Positions 45,244 through 55,873 of a DNA stretch of 64,000 nucleotides are shown here, piece after piece. The notes under the pieces were generated by a model. It worked only from the letters and a program-made list of their open reading frames with translations. It was not told the DNA's origin and searched no databases. The DNA is taken from NCBI RefSeq assembly GCF_011174675.1, contig NZ_JAANIG010000024.1, positions 1-64,000 of the forward strand, given 5' to 3'. This stretch comes from Perlabentimonas gracilis. Lineage in GTDB: Bacteria > Bacteroidota > Bacteroidia > Bacteroidales > Tenuifilaceae. How positions within the stretch are numbered: the first letter of the stretch is position 1; each line of letters begins with the position of its first letter. The position numbers were made by a program, and so were the translations under genes.

Positions 45244-45783
45244 TTAGTAGATATTAGTCGCTAGGTTATATAGCTGATCGTTAACGCTGAAGCCCTTGCT
45301 CCTCATATTTCCCCTGTTAATCTCAAGTTCAAGCTTAGAGACCCTGGTGTTGTATACCAGGCTGACATCAGCACCTGCTCCTCGGCGTGCTGCACCCACC
45401 TTATCGCTGATAAGCATAGTGCATTCGCCCCCTGCCTTTGCCGTGATTTCTTCAACATTGTCGAACATCGATTCGGGTATAAAAAGTATATTTGCCTTGG
45501 TTACATCGCCAATACTTGCAAAACTCTTCACCTCAATTTGCTGTGTTCCAACACGCCTCACCTGAAGGGCAAGAAGTTCGGTAAGTAGTGTTGGCTCGTT
45601 ACCCACGATTGCAACAACAAAATTCCCTTGTTTTCCTTCGGGGCACCACTCAACTAGTCTGGTCAATTGATAAATTAGTGCTGTCTGCAGTCTTTCCTTC
45701 TGTGCATTAGCATTTATGCTAAGCATTAGCATCAACACCAAAGCCAATGGCTTAAAAAAAGAGAAAGCTTTCGTCCTGTTCAT
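45244..45783 (-). CDS. YfiR/DUF4154 family periplasmic protein
   Basis: A 179-residue exported protein with a signal peptide to about residue 28 (SINANAQ). The DUF4154 fold follows ([63 protein letters not shown]). In Pseudomonas, YfiR represses a membrane diguanylate cyclase from the periplasm. Here the partner is a HAMP-containing chemoreceptor encoded 14 bases downstream, so a role as a periplasmic regulator of that receptor is inferred. Confidence 0.85.
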   Translation of the reverse strand: MNRTKAFSFFKPLALVLMLMLSINANAQKERLQTALIYQLTRLVEWCPEGKQGNFVVAIVGNEPTLLTELLALQVRRVGTQQIEVKSFASIGDVTKANILFIPESMFDNVEEITAKAGGECTMLISDKVGAARRGAGADVSLVYNTRVSKLELEINRGNMRSKGFSVNDQLYNLATNIY

Positions 45784-45972
45784 CTGTTCAAGTTTTATTT
45801 ATAAATGATAGTTTTAAGTTTCAAATTTAGCCCGGAGGGCAGCATGAATATTTTGTATGTACGCAGTTAACCCAAAAAGGTTCGAGTAATAAACAATAAA
45901 CCTTAAGTTATGGCTCTGTTATTACGATGATTGATATCATTATTTTGCTTGAGGGCAAAAATTTCAATCCCA

Positions 45973-45980
45973 CAAAGATA
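45973..45980 (-). promoter_or_regulatory. Candidate -7 box for the YfiR-chemoreceptor operon
   Basis: The minus strand reads TATCTTTG, matching TAnnTTTG, about 190 bases before the ATG at 45783. A matching box on the plus strand lies 24 bases away, giving a divergent promoter pair. Confidence 0.3.
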
Positions 45981-46003
45981 CGGATTTATTTGTTAATATT
46001 TCT

Positions 46004-46011
46004 TATCTTTG
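46004..46011 (+). promoter_or_regulatory. Candidate -7 box for cysS
   Basis: TATCTTTG matches TAnnTTTG, 59 bases before the ATG at 46070. No well-spaced -33 TTG is seen. Confidence 0.4.
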
Positions 46012-46069
46012 AGGCCTCAATCAGTTGATTATCAAAATCATTTTATATACATAAAAGATTTCCAGTAGG

Positions 46070-47533
46070 ATGAAACTATCCATTTATAACACGTTAACCC
46101 GAAGAAAGGAAGAGTTTAAGGCTATTACGCCCCCAAATGTAGGCCTCTATGTTTGTGGGCCAACCGTTTATGGCGATCCGCACCTTGGGCATGCTCGCCC
46201 CGCCATTACATTCGACTTGCTATTCAGGCTTTTAAAGCACTTAGATTACAAGGTTCGCTACGTTCGTAACATTACCGACGTGGGCCATCTGGAGAATGAT
46301 GCCGATGAGGGTGAGGATAAAATTGCCAAGAAAGCTCGTCTCGACCAGCTGGAGCCAATGGAGATAGTGCAGCATTATACCATTAGGTATCATGATGCTA
46401 TGAATATGCTCAATGTTTTGCCTCCAAGTATAGAGCCACGTGCAAGTGGTCATATCATTGAGCAGATAGAGCTTGTGAAGAGGATTCTTGACAATGGATT
46501 CGCCTACGAGAGCAACGGATCCATTTATTTTGATGTTGAAACATATCACAACAAGCATAGTTACGGCAAACTTTCGGGACGCGTAATTGAGGATATGATG
46601 TCGAGCAATCGTGTACTCGACGGACAGGATGAGAAGCGAAATGGTATCGATTTTGCTCTTTGGAAAAAAGCCGCTCCCGAGCACATCATGCGCTGGCCTT
46701 CGCCCTGGAGTGTGGGATTCCCCGGCTGGCATCTAGAGTGCTCTGCTATGAGCACCAAGTATTTAGGCGAACCTTTCGATATACATGGCGGGGGCATGGA
46801 CTTGCTCTTTCCGCATCACGAGTGCGAGATTGCCCAGAGCGTTGCCGCCAATGGCAAGGAGGCCGTTCGCTACTGGATGCACAATAATATGATCACTATC
46901 AACGGGCAAAAAATGGGCAAATCGTTGGGTAACTTCATAACCCTTGAGGAGCTCTTTACTGGTAAGCATAAGCTGCTCGATCAGGCCTATAGCCCAATGA
47001 CCATACGTTTCTTTATACTTCAAGCACACTATCGATCTACGCTCGATTTTTCTAACGAAGCCCTTCAGGCTGCTGAGAAGGGGTTGGGTCGCTTAATGGC
47101 TGCTTCCCGAATGTTATCAAAGGTGAAACCCTCAAAAAGTTCATCAGTAAATGTAGATGAGTTAAGGGACAAAGCATTTGCTGCACTTTGCGATGATTTG
47201 AATAGCCCCATAGCCATTGCCACGCTGTTCGACTGGGTCCGGATTATCAACTCCCTTGCCGAAGGTAAGGAGCAGATTACACAGCCCGATCTTGATGAGT
47301 TGACTTCTCTTTTCAACAGCTTGATGTTTGATATACTTGGCCTTACCGATGAGCAAACGGCAGGATCGAAACACGCTGAGCTTACGGGAAAACTAATAGA
47401 GTTACTCCTCGAAATGCGGATGCAGGCTAAAGCTAATAAGGACTATGCCAAATCGGATCAGATAAGGGATCAGCTAACAGAGCTTGGTGTAACGGTGAGG
47501 GATAGAAAAGACGGTTTCGATTGGGAGATATAG
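46070..47533 (+). CDS. cysS: Cysteinyl-tRNA synthetase
   Basis: A 487-residue class I enzyme that charges tRNA(Cys). The HIGH-type motif is [15 protein letters not shown] (about 38) and the KMSKS-type loop reads [10 protein letters not shown] (about 281). Zinc ligands are the Cys of YVCGPTVYG, the Cys of WHLECSAMS and the His/Glu of HHECEIAQ. C-terminal DALR and anticodon-binding helices complete the usual length. Confidence 0.96.
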   Translation: MKLSIYNTLTRRKEEFKAITPPNVGLYVCGPTVYGDPHLGHARPAITFDLLFRLLKHLDYKVRYVRNITDVGHLENDADEGEDKIAKKARLDQLEPMEIVQHYTIRYHDAMNMLNVLPPSIEPRASGHIIEQIELVKRILDNGFAYESNGSIYFDVETYHNKHSYGKLSGRVIEDMMSSNRVLDGQDEKRNGIDFALWKKAAPEHIMRWPSPWSVGFPGWHLECSAMSTKYLGEPFDIHGGGMDLLFPHHECEIAQSVAANGKEAVRYWMHNNMITINGQKMGKSLGNFITLEELFTGKHKLLDQAYSPMTIRFFILQAHYRSTLDFSNEALQAAEKGLGRLMAASRMLSKVKPSKSSSVNVDELRDKAFAALCDDLNSPIAIATLFDWVRIINSLAEGKEQITQPDLDELTSLFNSLMFDILGLTDEQTAGSKHAELTGKLIELLLEMRMQAKANKDYAKSDQIRDQLTELGVTVRDRKDGFDWEI

Positions 47534-47541
47534 CGAGATGC

Positions 47542-48471
47542 TTATAGTTCACAGGCTGGGGCTGAGAATGAGAGTTGAACCCCATCGTTGGCAACTTTTA
47601 TTTCCACATTTCGGCCTAGTATAAGGGCAAGGTTCTCGTCGAGGTGCCCAGCAGGGAACCCATAGCATACAGGGTAGTCGTATTCGGCAACGGCATCGCG
47701 GATAATCTCTATTGCCTCCAATCCGTAGGGAATGGTGTTATCGTTCATCTTGGTCATTCCACCAACAACCAATCCTGCAAGCTGGCTAAGCTTTCCGCTG
47801 CGCTTTAGGTTCATCATCATTCTATCAATGTGGTAAAGGTACTCGTCCAAATCCTCAATGAACAGTACCTTATTGGAGGTGTTAATGTCGGCATCGGTGC
47901 CAGCAATACTGTATAGTATGGATAGATTACCGCCACAGAGTTCTCCAAATGCCAAACCGGGTCTGTTAAACTTATGAGGAGCAACATTGTAGATGGGGCT
48001 CTCGCCAAAAAGCACTTTGTGCAGGCTTTTAGTTGAGTTGTTGTCCGTTCCGTGTTGTGGAAAATTTATGGGCATAAGGCCATGGATGGTTTCCATCTTG
48101 AACCAAGAGTTTAGGATGCTGTGTAGCACGGTGATATCGCTATATCCAACTACCCATTTGGGGTCGCGTTGCAAATCTCGCAGGTTAATATGATCGAGCA
48201 ATCGCACTGTGCCATACCCCCCCCGAGCGCATATAATGGCCTTAACCTCATCATCATTAATCATACTCTGAAAATCGGCTGCACGCTCAACATCCGTACC
48301 CGAGAACTGGTTGTACGCTCCAAATAGATGAGCCCCAAGTTTTACCTTAAGCCCCCACCTCTCAAAGGTTCTTATCGCGGGCTCTATCTCCTCTCGGGTT
48401 ACCCTTCGGGCTGGTGCTACTATGCCCACGGCATCACCTTTTTTTAGTATGGGAGGAGATATTAGTTCCAT
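47542..48471 (-). CDS. LD-carboxypeptidase (S66 family)
   Basis: A 309-residue murein tetrapeptide carboxypeptidase, used in recycling of cell-wall peptides. It shows the start segment KKGDAVGIVAPARRVTREEI, the oxyanion region CARGGYGTVRLLDHI, the nucleophile Ser near 109 in VGYSDITVLHS, the Glu in FIEDLDEYLYHIDRM, and the His in PAGHLDEN. No signal peptide is seen, so it acts in the cytosol. It converges with cysS, only 8 bases apart. Confidence 0.92.
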   Translation of the reverse strand: MELISPPILKKGDAVGIVAPARRVTREEIEPAIRTFERWGLKVKLGAHLFGAYNQFSGTDVERAADFQSMINDDEVKAIICARGGYGTVRLLDHINLRDLQRDPKWVVGYSDITVLHSILNSWFKMETIHGLMPINFPQHGTDNNSTKSLHKVLFGESPIYNVAPHKFNRPGLAFGELCGGNLSILYSIAGTDADINTSNKVLFIEDLDEYLYHIDRMMMNLKRSGKLSQLAGLVVGGMTKMNDNTIPYGLEAIEIIRDAVAEYDYPVCYGFPAGHLDENLALILGRNVEIKVANDGVQLSFSAPACEL

Positions 48472-48501
48472 TGTCGTTTTGCTAAAATGTTACTACCTTT
48501 G
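48471..48501 (+). promoter_or_regulatory. Promoter of metG
   Basis: TTG (48471-48473) and TACCTTTG (48494-48501) are 20 bases apart, a good match to the Bacteroidota -33/-7 promoter, about 100 bases before the preferred metG start. Confidence 0.5.
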
Positions 48502-48602
48502 CTTTTAAATTTTCTGCCATCTTTCCTATTACTAAGTTAGTTGATTTTGGCAAGAAGCCTATGAATGGGCTTATTTTTTTGAGCAAACCTAATATTTCAG
48601 TT

Positions 48603-50639
48603 ATGAACGGCTACAAACGTTACTTAATTACATCGGCCTTGCCCTATGCAAACGGCCCCATTCACATCGGTCACCTAGCTGGTGTGTATATTCCGTCCGA
48701 CATCTACACACGCTACTTGCGAATGAAGGGTATGGATGTAGTTTCGGTTTGTGGCTCCGATGAGCATGGTGTCCCCATTACCATAAAGGCTAGGCAAGAG
48801 GGGGTGTCACCACAGGACATTGTGGATAAGTACCATAGTATTATTAAAAAATCGTTCGAGGATTTTGGTATTGCCTTCGATATTTATTCCCGCACATCGT
48901 CTAAAGTGCACCACGAACATTCTGCTGAATTTTTCAAGCATTTATATGATAAGGGAGAGTTTATAGAGAAGACCACTGAGCAGTATTACGACTCTGAGGT
49001 TAACCAGTTTTTGGCCGACAGGTATATTACCGGAACGTGTCCGCATTGCTCAAACGATAGCGCCTATGGCGATCAGTGCGAAAAGTGCGGAACCAGCCTT
49101 AATGCAACAGATCTGATAAACCCAAAATCGACGCTTAGCGGCGCAGTACCTGCTCTTAAACCAACCAAACACTGGTTCCTACCGCTCGATAAGTACCAAG
49201 GTTTCCTTGAGAAATGGATTCTTGAGGATCATAAGGAGTGGAAGGTAAACGTATACGGACAGTGTAAGAGCTGGCTCGACCATGGTCTCCAACCCCGCGC
49301 CGTGAGCCGCGACCTCGATTGGGGTGTGCCCGTTCCCGTTGAGGGAGCTGAGGGCAAGGTGCTGTACGTTTGGTTCGATGCGCCCATTGGTTACATTTCG
49401 GCAACAAAAGAGCTTACCCCCGATTGGGAGAAGTACTGGAAAGATCCCGAAACCCGTATGATTCATTTTATAGGTAAGGACAATATCGTATTTCACTGCA
49501 TCGTTTTTCCATCGATGCTTAAGGCTGAGGGTAGCTACATTTTACCCGAAAATGTACCTGCCAATGAGTTTTTAAATCTCGAGGGCGATAAAATATCAAC
49601 CTCGCGCAACTGGGCCGTTTGGCTACACGAGTACCTCGAAGAGTTTCCTGACAAACAGGATGTGCTTCGCTACACGCTAACCGCCAATATGCCCGAGACC
49701 AAGGACAATGACTTTACTTGGAAAGATTTTCAGACTCGCAACAACAGCGAGTTGGTGGCTATTCTGGGTAACTTTGTGAACCGTGCCCTTGTGCTTACGC
49801 ATAAGTATTTCGATGGCAAAATCCCAGCTTTAGGGGAGCTAACCGATTACGATAAGGAGACCCTTGTGGAGTTGCCCAAGCTTAAAGCTGGTATCGAGAA
49901 GAACTTGGAGGTATTCCGTTTCCGCGATGCGCTGCGTGAGGCTATGAACGTGGCAAGGTTAGGAAATAAGTATTTGGCCGATACTGAACCTTGGAAACTT
50001 TTTAAATCCGAGCCCGAGCGGGTGGCTACTATTCTCAATATATCGCTACAAATATGTGCTAACATTGCCATTCTGGCCGAGCCATTTTTACCATTTACAT
50101 CCGATAAGTTGAGCCAAATGCTCAATGTAGAATCGTTGGGTTGGGAAAATGGTGGCAAAGCTGATCTATTGCCTGTTGGGCACCAAATAGGTAAAGCAGA
50201 GCTACTATTTGAGAAGATTGAAGATGAGGTGGTGGAGAAACAACTGGCTAAGCTGCAGGCAACCAAGGCTGCTAACGAGGCCAAAGTAATCAAAGTAGTA
50301 GAACCACAGAAAGATACGATTACCTATGACGATTTTATGCGTATGGATATTCGAATCTCCACCGTGCTTGCTGCCGAGGTGGTTCCAAAAACCCAAAAGC
50401 TACTAAAACTCGAGATTGATACAGGGATAGACAAGCGAACCATCGTTTCGGGAATTGCCGAGTACTTTAAGCCCGAGGAGGTTGTTGGGCGCCAGGTTTG
50501 TGTTTTGGTAAATTTAGAACCACGCAAAATTCGCGGAATTGTATCGCATGGAATGATACTGATGGCCAAAAATTCCGATGGCAGCCTACGTTTTGTTCAG
50601 CCCAACGAGGCTGTCGATAGCGGTTCGGGAGTGAGCTAG
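48603..50639 (+). CDS. metG: Methionyl-tRNA synthetase
   Basis: A 678-residue class I synthetase. It has the HIGH-type motif PIHIGHLAG, a zinc knuckle ([18 protein letters not shown], about 145-165) and the KMSKS-type loop DKISTSRNW (about 330). An anticodon domain follows, then a C-terminal Trbp111/EMAP-II-type tRNA-binding domain (about 575-678; [34 protein letters not shown]). The start at 48603 ([19 protein letters not shown]) is preferred over an ATG 14 codons upstream, which adds an unrelated hydrophobic stretch. Confidence 0.95.
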   Translation: MNGYKRYLITSALPYANGPIHIGHLAGVYIPSDIYTRYLRMKGMDVVSVCGSDEHGVPITIKARQEGVSPQDIVDKYHSIIKKSFEDFGIAFDIYSRTSSKVHHEHSAEFFKHLYDKGEFIEKTTEQYYDSEVNQFLADRYITGTCPHCSNDSAYGDQCEKCGTSLNATDLINPKSTLSGAVPALKPTKHWFLPLDKYQGFLEKWILEDHKEWKVNVYGQCKSWLDHGLQPRAVSRDLDWGVPVPVEGAEGKVLYVWFDAPIGYISATKELTPDWEKYWKDPETRMIHFIGKDNIVFHCIVFPSMLKAEGSYILPENVPANEFLNLEGDKISTSRNWAVWLHEYLEEFPDKQDVLRYTLTANMPETKDNDFTWKDFQTRNNSELVAILGNFVNRALVLTHKYFDGKIPALGELTDYDKETLVELPKLKAGIEKNLEVFRFRDALREAMNVARLGNKYLADTEPWKLFKSEPERVATILNISLQICANIAILAEPFLPFTSDKLSQMLNVESLGWENGGKADLLPVGHQIGKAELLFEKIEDEVVEKQLAKLQATKAANEAKVIKVVEPQKDTITYDDFMRMDIRISTVLAAEVVPKTQKLLKLEIDTGIDKRTIVSGIAEYFKPEEVVGRQVCVLVNLEPRKIRGIVSHGMILMAKNSDGSLRFVQPNEAVDSGSGVS

Positions 50640-50881
50640 AGTTCTGTATTGATATGAATTATATGGCGGACTCTGTTATAAGAGGTATTTACTAACCTTG
50701 CCATCTAACCACAAAACGTGCTATATCTTTCTTTATTCATCGGATGCAAAGTTGGTTTGGTTTCGCCCCTAAAGATAGGTTGGTTCATAAAACACATTAA
50801 CCATTCCTGCTCATCCATTGTATTTAGCTAAAAAACAAGCAAAAGCTTACGCAAACAAAGCTGCAAATATGCAGATTTTCT

Positions 50882-50889
50882 TAATTTTG
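50882..50889 (+). promoter_or_regulatory. -7 box for valS
   Basis: TAATTTTG matches TAnnTTTG, 38 bases before the ATG at 50927. The rest of the gap 50640-50926 shows no supported gene. Confidence 0.4.
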
Positions 50890-50926
50890 CGGTCTTGCTT
50901 TTGTCATACATAAACAAATAAATTCT

Positions 50927-53554
50927 ATGGATATTCCCGCAAAGTATAATCCTGCCGAGGTCGAGGATAAGTGGTACAAGTACTGGTTGGACAACAAGTT
51001 GTTCCATTCGGAGCCCGACGAACGAGAGCCGTTTAGTATTGTTATTCCACCACCCAATGTAACAGGTGTGCTGCATATGGGCCATATGCTCAACAATACC
51101 ATTCAGGATGTGCTTGTCCGTCGTGCCAAAATGCAGGGTAAAAATACCTGCTGGGTCCCCGGTACCGACCATGCATCCATTGCCACCGAGGCAAAGGTGG
51201 TTGCCAAGCTAAAGGCCGAGGGTATTGATAAAAACACCCTTTCGCGTGATCAGTTCCTTGAGCACGCATGGGAGTGGAAGGAGAAGCATGGCGGGATAAT
51301 CCTTGAGCAGCTCAAAAAGATGGGCGCTGCATGCGACTGGGAGCGTACAGCATTTACTATGGACGAGAGCCTTTCGGAGAGCGTAATAAAGGTTTTTGTT
51401 GATTTGCACAACAAGGGCAAAATCTACCGCGGTGTGCGGATGGTAAACTGGGATCCCCAGGCCAAAACCGCCGTGTCCGACGAGGAGGTTATTTACAAAG
51501 AAGTTCAGAGCAAGCTCTACTACCTAAAATATTTTATCGATGGCGAGGATGGCTATGTAACCATTGCCACAACCCGCCCCGAGACCATTCTGGGCGATAC
51601 CGCCGTGTGCGTAAACCCCAACGACCCTCGATATGCAAATCTTAAGGGTAAACGTCTTTTTGTGCCTCTAATCAAGCGTAGCGTTCCGGTAATTTTCGAC
51701 GATTATGTTGATATGGAGTTCGGAACAGGTGCCCTTAAAGTAACGCCTGCCCACGATATCAACGACTATATGCTGGGCGATAAGCACAACTTGGAGTCAG
51801 TTGATATTTTCAACGACGATGGAACACTAAGTCCTGCCGCTCAGCTTTACGTTGGAATGGATCGGTTTGCCGTTCGTAAGCAGATTGTTATCGATTTGGA
51901 GAAGGCTGGCAATGTGGATAAGATTGAGGACTACATGAACAAGGTTGGCTACAGCGAGCGTACCGATGCGGTAATTGAGCCCAAGCTTAGTATGCAGTGG
52001 TTTCTCGATATGAAGGAGCTGGCCAAACCAGCACTTGATGCTGTTGAGAGTGGTGAGATACAAATATATCCTCATAAGTTTGTGAATACCTATCGCCATT
52101 GGATGGAGAACGTGAAGGATTGGTGCCTGTCGCGTCAGCTATGGTGGGGACATCGCATACCCGCTTGGTACCTACCCGAGGGTGGTTACGTGGTGGCCGA
52201 AACAGAGGAACAGGCCTTGGCCCTTGCCAAGGAAAGATCGGGCAATCAAAACCTTACCGTTGCCGATTTACGTCAGGACGAGGATGTGCTCGACACATGG
52301 TTCAGCTCGTGGCTCTGGCCCATATCGGTGTTCGATGGTATTCGATACCCCGATAATGAGGATATCAAGTACTACTATCCAACAAATATTCTTGTTACGG
52401 CTCCCGAAATTCTTTTCTTTTGGGTGGCTCGTATGATAATTGCTGGCTACGAGTACCGTGGACAGAAACCGTTTAGTTCTATTTACCTGCATGGTATAGT
52501 GCGCGATGGGCAACGGAGAAAGATGAGCAAATCGTTGGGTAATAGCCCCGACCCACTCGATTTGGTGAAGAAGTACGGTGCCGATGGTATGCGTATGGGA
52601 ATGTTATTGTGCTCTGCCGCCGGTAACGACTTGCTGTTTGACGAGAACTTACCCGAGCAGGGGCGTAACTTCTGCAATAAGATATGGAATGCCTTCCGCT
52701 TGGTAAAAGGGTGGGAGGTTGATGCAAATATAGCGCAACCCAAGCATTCTGCAGTTGCGGTGGAGTGGCTTAACAGTTTGATAAGCCGTGAGGTGACAAC
52801 GCTCAACGATCATTTCGACAAGTATCGCCTATCGGAGGCGCTGATGGAGGTGTACAAGCTTTTCTGGGACGAGTTCTCATCGTGGTTCCTCGAGATTGTT
52901 AAACCAGCTTACCAAAAACCAATCGATGCCAAAACGCAATCGGAGGTGATGGCCATTTTCGATAAGATGCTTAGGTTGCTTCATCCATTTATGCCTTTTA
53001 TTACCGAGGAGCTATGGCAGCTGCTCGATGAGCGCAAAGCCGGCGATAGCATTATGGTTGCTCCGCAACCAGAGGCCAACGAGTTCGATGCCGAGCTGCT
53101 TGCCCGTTTCGATGAGATGAAGGAGATTGTGGCTGGTATCCGTAATATTAGGCAGGAGAAGAATATCCCCAACAAGGAGACCCTTTCGCTATTTGTTAAA
53201 TCTACCCAAAAGCTTAACCCCGAGATTGAGAGTGTAATCGTTAAGCTGGCTGGACTAGATAAGTTGGAGTACACAGACGATAAGGTTGATGGCAGTGCAA
53301 GCTTCCTGGTTAAATCGTCGGAGTTTTTTGTTCCTCTTGAGGGATTTGTAAATGAGGAGGAGGAGATTGCCAAACTTACCGAGGAGTTGAACTACACCAG
53401 AGGATTCCTGACCAGCGTGATGAAGAAGCTAAGCAACGAGAAATTTGTTAATGGCGCACCCGCCCAGGTGGTTGAGGTTGAGCGCAAAAAGCAGGCCGAT
53501 GCCGAGGAGAAAATTAGGGTTATTGAGGAGCGACTGACTGGAATTAAGAAGTAA
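50927..53554 (+). CDS. valS: Valyl-tRNA synthetase
   Basis: An 875-residue class I enzyme. The HIGH-type motif is [16 protein letters not shown] (about 48), the editing (CP1) domain lies at about 190-340 ([13 protein letters not shown]), and the KMSKS loop is [17 protein letters not shown] (about 532). Anticodon-binding helices follow, and a C-terminal coiled-coil tRNA arm (about 810-875; [18 protein letters not shown]). Length and all motifs fit the bacterial enzyme. Confidence 0.96.
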   Translation: MDIPAKYNPAEVEDKWYKYWLDNKLFHSEPDEREPFSIVIPPPNVTGVLHMGHMLNNTIQDVLVRRAKMQGKNTCWVPGTDHASIATEAKVVAKLKAEGIDKNTLSRDQFLEHAWEWKEKHGGIILEQLKKMGAACDWERTAFTMDESLSESVIKVFVDLHNKGKIYRGVRMVNWDPQAKTAVSDEEVIYKEVQSKLYYLKYFIDGEDGYVTIATTRPETILGDTAVCVNPNDPRYANLKGKRLFVPLIKRSVPVIFDDYVDMEFGTGALKVTPAHDINDYMLGDKHNLESVDIFNDDGTLSPAAQLYVGMDRFAVRKQIVIDLEKAGNVDKIEDYMNKVGYSERTDAVIEPKLSMQWFLDMKELAKPALDAVESGEIQIYPHKFVNTYRHWMENVKDWCLSRQLWWGHRIPAWYLPEGGYVVAETEEQALALAKERSGNQNLTVADLRQDEDVLDTWFSSWLWPISVFDGIRYPDNEDIKYYYPTNILVTAPEILFFWVARMIIAGYEYRGQKPFSSIYLHGIVRDGQRRKMSKSLGNSPDPLDLVKKYGADGMRMGMLLCSAAGNDLLFDENLPEQGRNFCNKIWNAFRLVKGWEVDANIAQPKHSAVAVEWLNSLISREVTTLNDHFDKYRLSEALMEVYKLFWDEFSSWFLEIVKPAYQKPIDAKTQSEVMAIFDKMLRLLHPFMPFITEELWQLLDERKAGDSIMVAPQPEANEFDAELLARFDEMKEIVAGIRNIRQEKNIPNKETLSLFVKSTQKLNPEIESVIVKLAGLDKLEYTDDKVDGSASFLVKSSEFFVPLEGFVNEEEEIAKLTEELNYTRGFLTSVMKKLSNEKFVNGAPAQVVEVERKKQADAEEKIRVIEERLTGIKK

Positions 53555-53577
53555 TGACGTAACAGTTATAAATAAAT

Positions 53578-53606
53578 AGGGTGGAGCTTAGCTCCACCCT
53601 TTCGTT
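53578..53606. terminator. Bidirectional terminator between valS and the metallopeptidase gene
   Basis: A perfect 10-base-pair stem (AGGGTGGAGC at 53578-53587 with its complement at 53591-53600) with loop TTA is followed by TTCGTTGTTTT. It lies between convergent genes. Confidence 0.7.
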
Positions 53607-53625
53607 GTTTTATTTTGGCGTTAAG

Positions 53626-55665
53626 CTACTTAACAACCTTCAATGCCTTTTCAACCGCATTAAAAATTGGCTCATTGCTGATTTGGCTTCCCACGGCCTT
53701 CTGCATCCAGTGCTGTGGGGTGATGCTGCCAATGGAGAATATTCTGAGAGTTTCTTCGGCAAAATTCTTATCGGCAATGTAATCCTCCAGCTGGTACATG
53801 ATTAGCCTGCCGTAGGGGTAGTTCATTAGGTACAAGGGCGATTGTATCATATGCGAGTAGATTGCAAGCAGTGGCACATCCTTCTCGCCAAACACATCGG
53901 CGTAGTATTCGTTCCAAATATCCTTGGCTATGCTTATAACTGCCGCTTTAAGTTCTTCAGCATTGGCGTTCGGATTTGCATAAAGCCATTCCCAAACCTT
54001 CATGTCAACCAGCGAAACGCCCATCATCTCGTAGTTATCCCAGAAAATGTCGAGAACATCCAAATGCTCCATCATGGGGTCGCTCTGCTTGATGCCAAGC
54101 AGCTCAAGGTCGCGTTTCTGGAACATAAAGGCCAGCGCCTCGGTAAAGGCGGTGTTGGGTATGCCGTTAATAAAGTGGTTATCCACCATATGCAGGCTAA
54201 TGGTTTGCTCCACGTTATGTCCAAACTCATGCACAGCAATATTATACCCTTTGTAGTCCATTCCATCGGCGGCAACGCGGGTACGCAGGTGCGAGGTCAT
54301 ATCGCGCATCGAGGCTCGCATGGCGTGTCCCGAGCCACGGGCCGCATCAACCTCAACCTTCGAGGCAATAAACTCAGCGGTTTTGCTATCGTAACCCAAA
54401 GCCTTGAGTATCCTTGGCAGATCCTTGTTCATGGCCTCGGCAGTGGGGTACTTGCTTTTGGTGATTTTGTCCAACTGATCTTCCGAAATTCCAGCCCTGC
54501 CTACAAATCCATTGTACCAAAGGTCGAATGGGCGCAGCTTGCGACCCAAGCGCTGGCTGATGAGTTTACCCGCTTCGCGGATAAGTGGCGATGCGGCGTA
54601 TTCTCGGAATAAGCTTTCCACCTCCTCTAAGGGAATTTCCATGCTGCTCTCGAATCGGCGCTTGATATAGGTATCGAGGGTAGGGTAGTAGGGGTCAAGC
54701 TTCTGCATTGCATTGAAATTGCCCAACAAATGTTCGTACCTAATGGTTCCCTCGGGCTCTGCGGCAACCTCTTTCCCATCCTGCATCAGCTGGTTGGTTA
54801 GCGGGTTCCACTGGTAGGCAGGGTTGTTAATCACCTGCTTAGGAATATCCTGACCTATAATGCGAAGCATAACGTTGTAAAGCATCTCCTGCTTCTCCAA
54901 GCCATTGTCGTAGTCGTAGTTCGATTTAATCTCGTCGCGGATATTCCAGTGCGAAAGTAGCTTCATGCCATCGGGGAATAGCTTTTGGCCATCGTTGTTA
55001 CGGAGCTGATCGGCAAAGATGTTGTATTCTGATATGTATAGCCTACCCTCGCTGTAAACCTTGCTGTTCTCCTGAAGTATTTTGGCAGGAATCCGTGCGG
55101 TGTACATATCGCCAAGGCGAGCGTAACCCCACTGGCGATTGGTCCAGTCCTTACCCAGCGTATTCTTCTCCTTAAGCGAGTAATTGGGGAAGTTTAGCGT
55201 GATGATAAAGGCCAGCTTGTTGGCGTAAAAGTCTTGCTGAACGTGAGCACCAGGGCTATACGCCCCAAATATTTGGTCGATGGGGTGAATTGGGCCGCGA
55301 TCCTCGTGGATTTGACGGTTAAACTCAAAGCTAATACGCCCGAGGTAACCGTAAAGGTACTCAAAGTTGTTAGCCAATCTGTCGAACACCAAATCCAACT
55401 CCTTGGCATCGGCAATAAAGCGTTGCATACAGAAATTTTCAAAATCGGCAGCTGTGCCATCAGACTCGCGCCACAACGAAGCGGTTTGGTTTACGCCACG
55501 GGTAACACGAAACTCGAAATCGGAACCGTGCTTTTCCATCAGCTTATCAATAACCAAATCAATGGTTTTTTTATCAATTGGGCTGGTTTCCATTGCATCC
55601 TTTGTGACAGTGGAACATGATGCTAGCACAATCGCTGTTAGGGTGATAAGAAATAACTTTTTCAT
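53626..55665 (-). CDS. Zinc metallopeptidase lipoprotein (gluzincin, M3-like)
   Basis: A 679-residue envelope protein with a lipobox Cys at residue 17 (IVLASC). Near residue 478 is HEFGH, followed 26 residues later by a Glu (NTAFTEALAF). This HEXXH-x25-E pattern and the surrounding helices (NIAVHEFGHNVEQTISLHM) fit zinc peptidases of the M3/thimet type rather than M49. It likely degrades oligopeptides in the periplasm. Bacteroidota homologues are usually annotated only as hypothetical. It is monocistronic. Confidence 0.75.
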   Translation of the reverse strand: MKKLFLITLTAIVLASCSTVTKDAMETSPIDKKTIDLVIDKLMEKHGSDFEFRVTRGVNQTASLWRESDGTAADFENFCMQRFIADAKELDLVFDRLANNFEYLYGYLGRISFEFNRQIHEDRGPIHPIDQIFGAYSPGAHVQQDFYANKLAFIITLNFPNYSLKEKNTLGKDWTNRQWGYARLGDMYTARIPAKILQENSKVYSEGRLYISEYNIFADQLRNNDGQKLFPDGMKLLSHWNIRDEIKSNYDYDNGLEKQEMLYNVMLRIIGQDIPKQVINNPAYQWNPLTNQLMQDGKEVAAEPEGTIRYEHLLGNFNAMQKLDPYYPTLDTYIKRRFESSMEIPLEEVESLFREYAASPLIREAGKLISQRLGRKLRPFDLWYNGFVGRAGISEDQLDKITKSKYPTAEAMNKDLPRILKALGYDSKTAEFIASKVEVDAARGSGHAMRASMRDMTSHLRTRVAADGMDYKGYNIAVHEFGHNVEQTISLHMVDNHFINGIPNTAFTEALAFMFQKRDLELLGIKQSDPMMEHLDVLDIFWDNYEMMGVSLVDMKVWEWLYANPNANAEELKAAVISIAKDIWNEYYADVFGEKDVPLLAIYSHMIQSPLYLMNYPYGRLIMYQLEDYIADKNFAEETLRIFSIGSITPQHWMQKAVGSQISNEPIFNAVEKALKVVK

Positions 55666-55705
55666 AATTAGAGTATTTTTGATACTAAATAAATATAGAA
55701 TTTCA

Positions 55706-55713
55706 CAAATCTA
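55706..55713 (-). promoter_or_regulatory. -7 box for the metallopeptidase lipoprotein gene
   Basis: The minus strand reads TAGATTTG, matching TAnnTTTG, 41 bases before the ATG at 55665. Confidence 0.35.
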
Positions 55714-55873
55714 AGAAATCTGTTTGGTTTTTGGTATTGTTGTTGATAATAATGCATTTGCTAAGCCATTAACTTATTATATGCAAGAATTGTATAGGTT
55801 TTATGGTCATATGAAAACGAATAAGCCTAATTATTACTAAATTGCGCCTGTTATCTACCCAAATAAGTATTAT

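Noticed and set aside
50705-50818. 37-codon minus-strand frame starting MDEQEWLMCFMNQPIF in the metG-valS gap
   Set aside because: No promoter box, family or conservation can be shown; a chance frame is as likely.
53626-55665. Assignment as dipeptidyl peptidase III (M49)
   Set aside because: M49 enzymes have a six-residue HELLGH motif; this protein has a five-residue HEFGH with M3-like spacing.
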